DNA of 5,435 bases from Candidatus Omnitrophota bacterium. GTDB lineage: Bacteria; Omnitrophota; Gorgyraeia; Zapsychrales; JANLHA01. The notes below the pieces were generated by a model, which ran no database searches, was not told the DNA's origin, and saw only the letters and a program-made list of their open reading frames with translations. The stretch covers positions 1 through 5,435 of the forward strand of contig JANLHA010000187.1 in the NCBI GenBank assembly GCA_024653845.1, in the 5' to 3' direction. Below are positions 4,754-5,435 of the stretch, piece by piece. The position numbers were made by a program, and so were the translations under genes. Positions within the stretch are counted from its first letter, which is position 1. Each line of letters begins with the position of its first letter.

Positions 4754-5435
4754 ATGTTAAAAACTATTCGTAAGAAAGGCGTTATTAAGAAACTCCTCTG
4801 GGCGGTTGCCATATCGATCATCCTCTCTTTCGGAATCTTTAGCCAAATTTACCTTCTGGAAGAACGCGGCCAAGGAGATTACGCCGGCAAAATTTTTGAC
4901 AAAAAAATTTCTCTACGTGAATTCCAAAGAGAACTCCAATTCATCCAGTTGCAAGCCAGAATGCAATACGGAGTTGAGTTCCAGCGCCTCTTAGAATCAC
5001 TCGACTTGACATCCCAAACATGGGACAGACTGATTCTTCTTCACGAAGCTCAAAAACGAAATATCAAAATCCCTGATCAAGAGATTATTCAAATGATTGA
5101 AAAATCGCAAGCTTTCCAAAGAAAAGGACGGTTTGATCGACTCTTGTACGAAGACCTTCTTCAACATTTGGGAATCAACCCTCGCGATTTTGAAGAAGGG
5201 TTTAGAAACTCACTCAAAATCACCAAGCTTTATGAACAAGAAACATCGGATATCGCTCTCTCCGACGAAGATATCTTCCAAGAATATCGGAAGCAACACG
5301 AAAAAATCCAAGTGAGCTACATCCTTTTCCCCGTTGAAGATTTCAAAAATCAAGTAACCTTTGATGAGGCTCAGGCCAAAGATTATTATGAAAAAAATAA
5401 AAATCAGTTCATGATGCCTCCCAGTGTCAATGTCG
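4754..5435 (+). CDS. Membrane-anchored PpiD/SurA-type periplasmic chaperone (3' end cut off by window)
   Basis: 227 codons are visible. A basic N-terminus (MLKTIRKKGVIKK) precedes one membrane segment at about 14-33, after which the chain should face the periplasm. The following stretch resembles the SurA_N/PpiD N-terminal chaperone domain: AGKIFDKKISLREFQREL (44-61), a helical region with WDRLILLHEAQKRNIKIPDQEI, then SQAFQRKGRFD and YEDLLQHLGINPRDFEEGFRN. The last segments parallel E. coli PpiD (AFQ..GKFD, then a Y..IL..MGM region). From about 186 (IQVSYILFPVEDF) a second helical module begins (YYEKNKNQFMMPPSVNV). The parvulin-type PPIase domain, if present, lies beyond the window, so isomerase activity cannot be judged. 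Proteins of this type help outer-membrane and secreted proteins fold as they leave the Sec channel. The start is supported by AAAGGA about 7 bases upstream. It is transcribed divergently from hisG. SurA-like versus PpiD-like is unresolved; the membrane anchor favours PpiD. Confidence 0.85.
   Translation, partial: MLKTIRKKGVIKKLLWAVAISIILSFGIFSQIYLLEERGQGDYAGKIFDKKISLREFQRELQFIQLQARMQYGVEFQRLLESLDLTSQTWDRLILLHEAQKRNIKIPDQEIIQMIEKSQAFQRKGRFDRLLYEDLLQHLGINPRDFEEGFRNSLKITKLYEQETSDIALSDEDIFQEYRKQHEKIQVSYILFPVEDFKNQVTFDEAQAKDYYEKNKNQFMMPPSVNV

Noticed and set aside
1..5435. CRISPR array, insertion sequence, toxin-antitoxin or defence system
   Set aside because: No regularly spaced repeats, transposase motifs or terminal inverted repeats seen; nearly every base is accounted for by recognisable housekeeping genes.

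Overview
The window looks like chromosomal housekeeping DNA from a Gram-negative bacterium of moderate, slightly AT-rich base composition. Gram-negative is inferred from a PpiD/SurA-type periplasmic chaperone and an exported TPR protein of the kind found next to ispE in proteobacteria. A SpoVG homologue, a compact GlmU and a tiny AURKAIP1/COX24-like protein point away from the well-studied Proteobacteria, towards a PVC-related or other deep-branching lineage. Omnitrophota is my best guess. It rests on remembered family resemblance, not on a search.

Layout. Positions 1-4530 hold one tightly packed minus-strand cluster. In transcription order it is hisG (ATP phosphoribosyltransferase), a 33-residue very basic protein (3533-3634), an exported TPR protein, ispE, spoVG carrying a zinc-ribbon insertion, tRNA-Gln(UUG), and glmU, which runs off the left edge. 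Gaps between genes are only 13-35 bases and I see no internal terminator or strong internal promoter, so it reads as a single operon with a tRNA inside it. Positions 4531-4753 are a divergent control region with two near-consensus sigma-70-type promoters placed back to back. One drives the hisG operon leftwards and the other drives a membrane-anchored PpiD/SurA-like chaperone gene rightwards from 4754; that gene runs off the right edge.

How the genes fit together. GlmU supplies UDP-GlcNAc for peptidoglycan and LPS. IspE supplies isoprenoid precursors, including the undecaprenyl carrier. The TPR protein and the PpiD-like chaperone act in or facing the periplasm. SpoVG is a nucleic-acid-binding regulator often found near ispE and glmU. 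The unit therefore leans towards envelope growth, with a histidine-biosynthesis gene at its head and two translation-related genes (tRNA-Gln and the small basic protein) inside it. The order TPR - ispE - tRNA-Gln resembles the gammaproteobacterial TPR - lolB - ispE - tRNA-Gln - prs cluster, while spoVG - glmU beside ispE resembles the Firmicutes arrangement.

I see no mobile element, CRISPR array or defence system. The most unusual items are the zinc-ribbon SpoVG, the 33-residue protein gene, and a GlmU with a shortened beta-helix and substitutions at acetyltransferase active-site positions.
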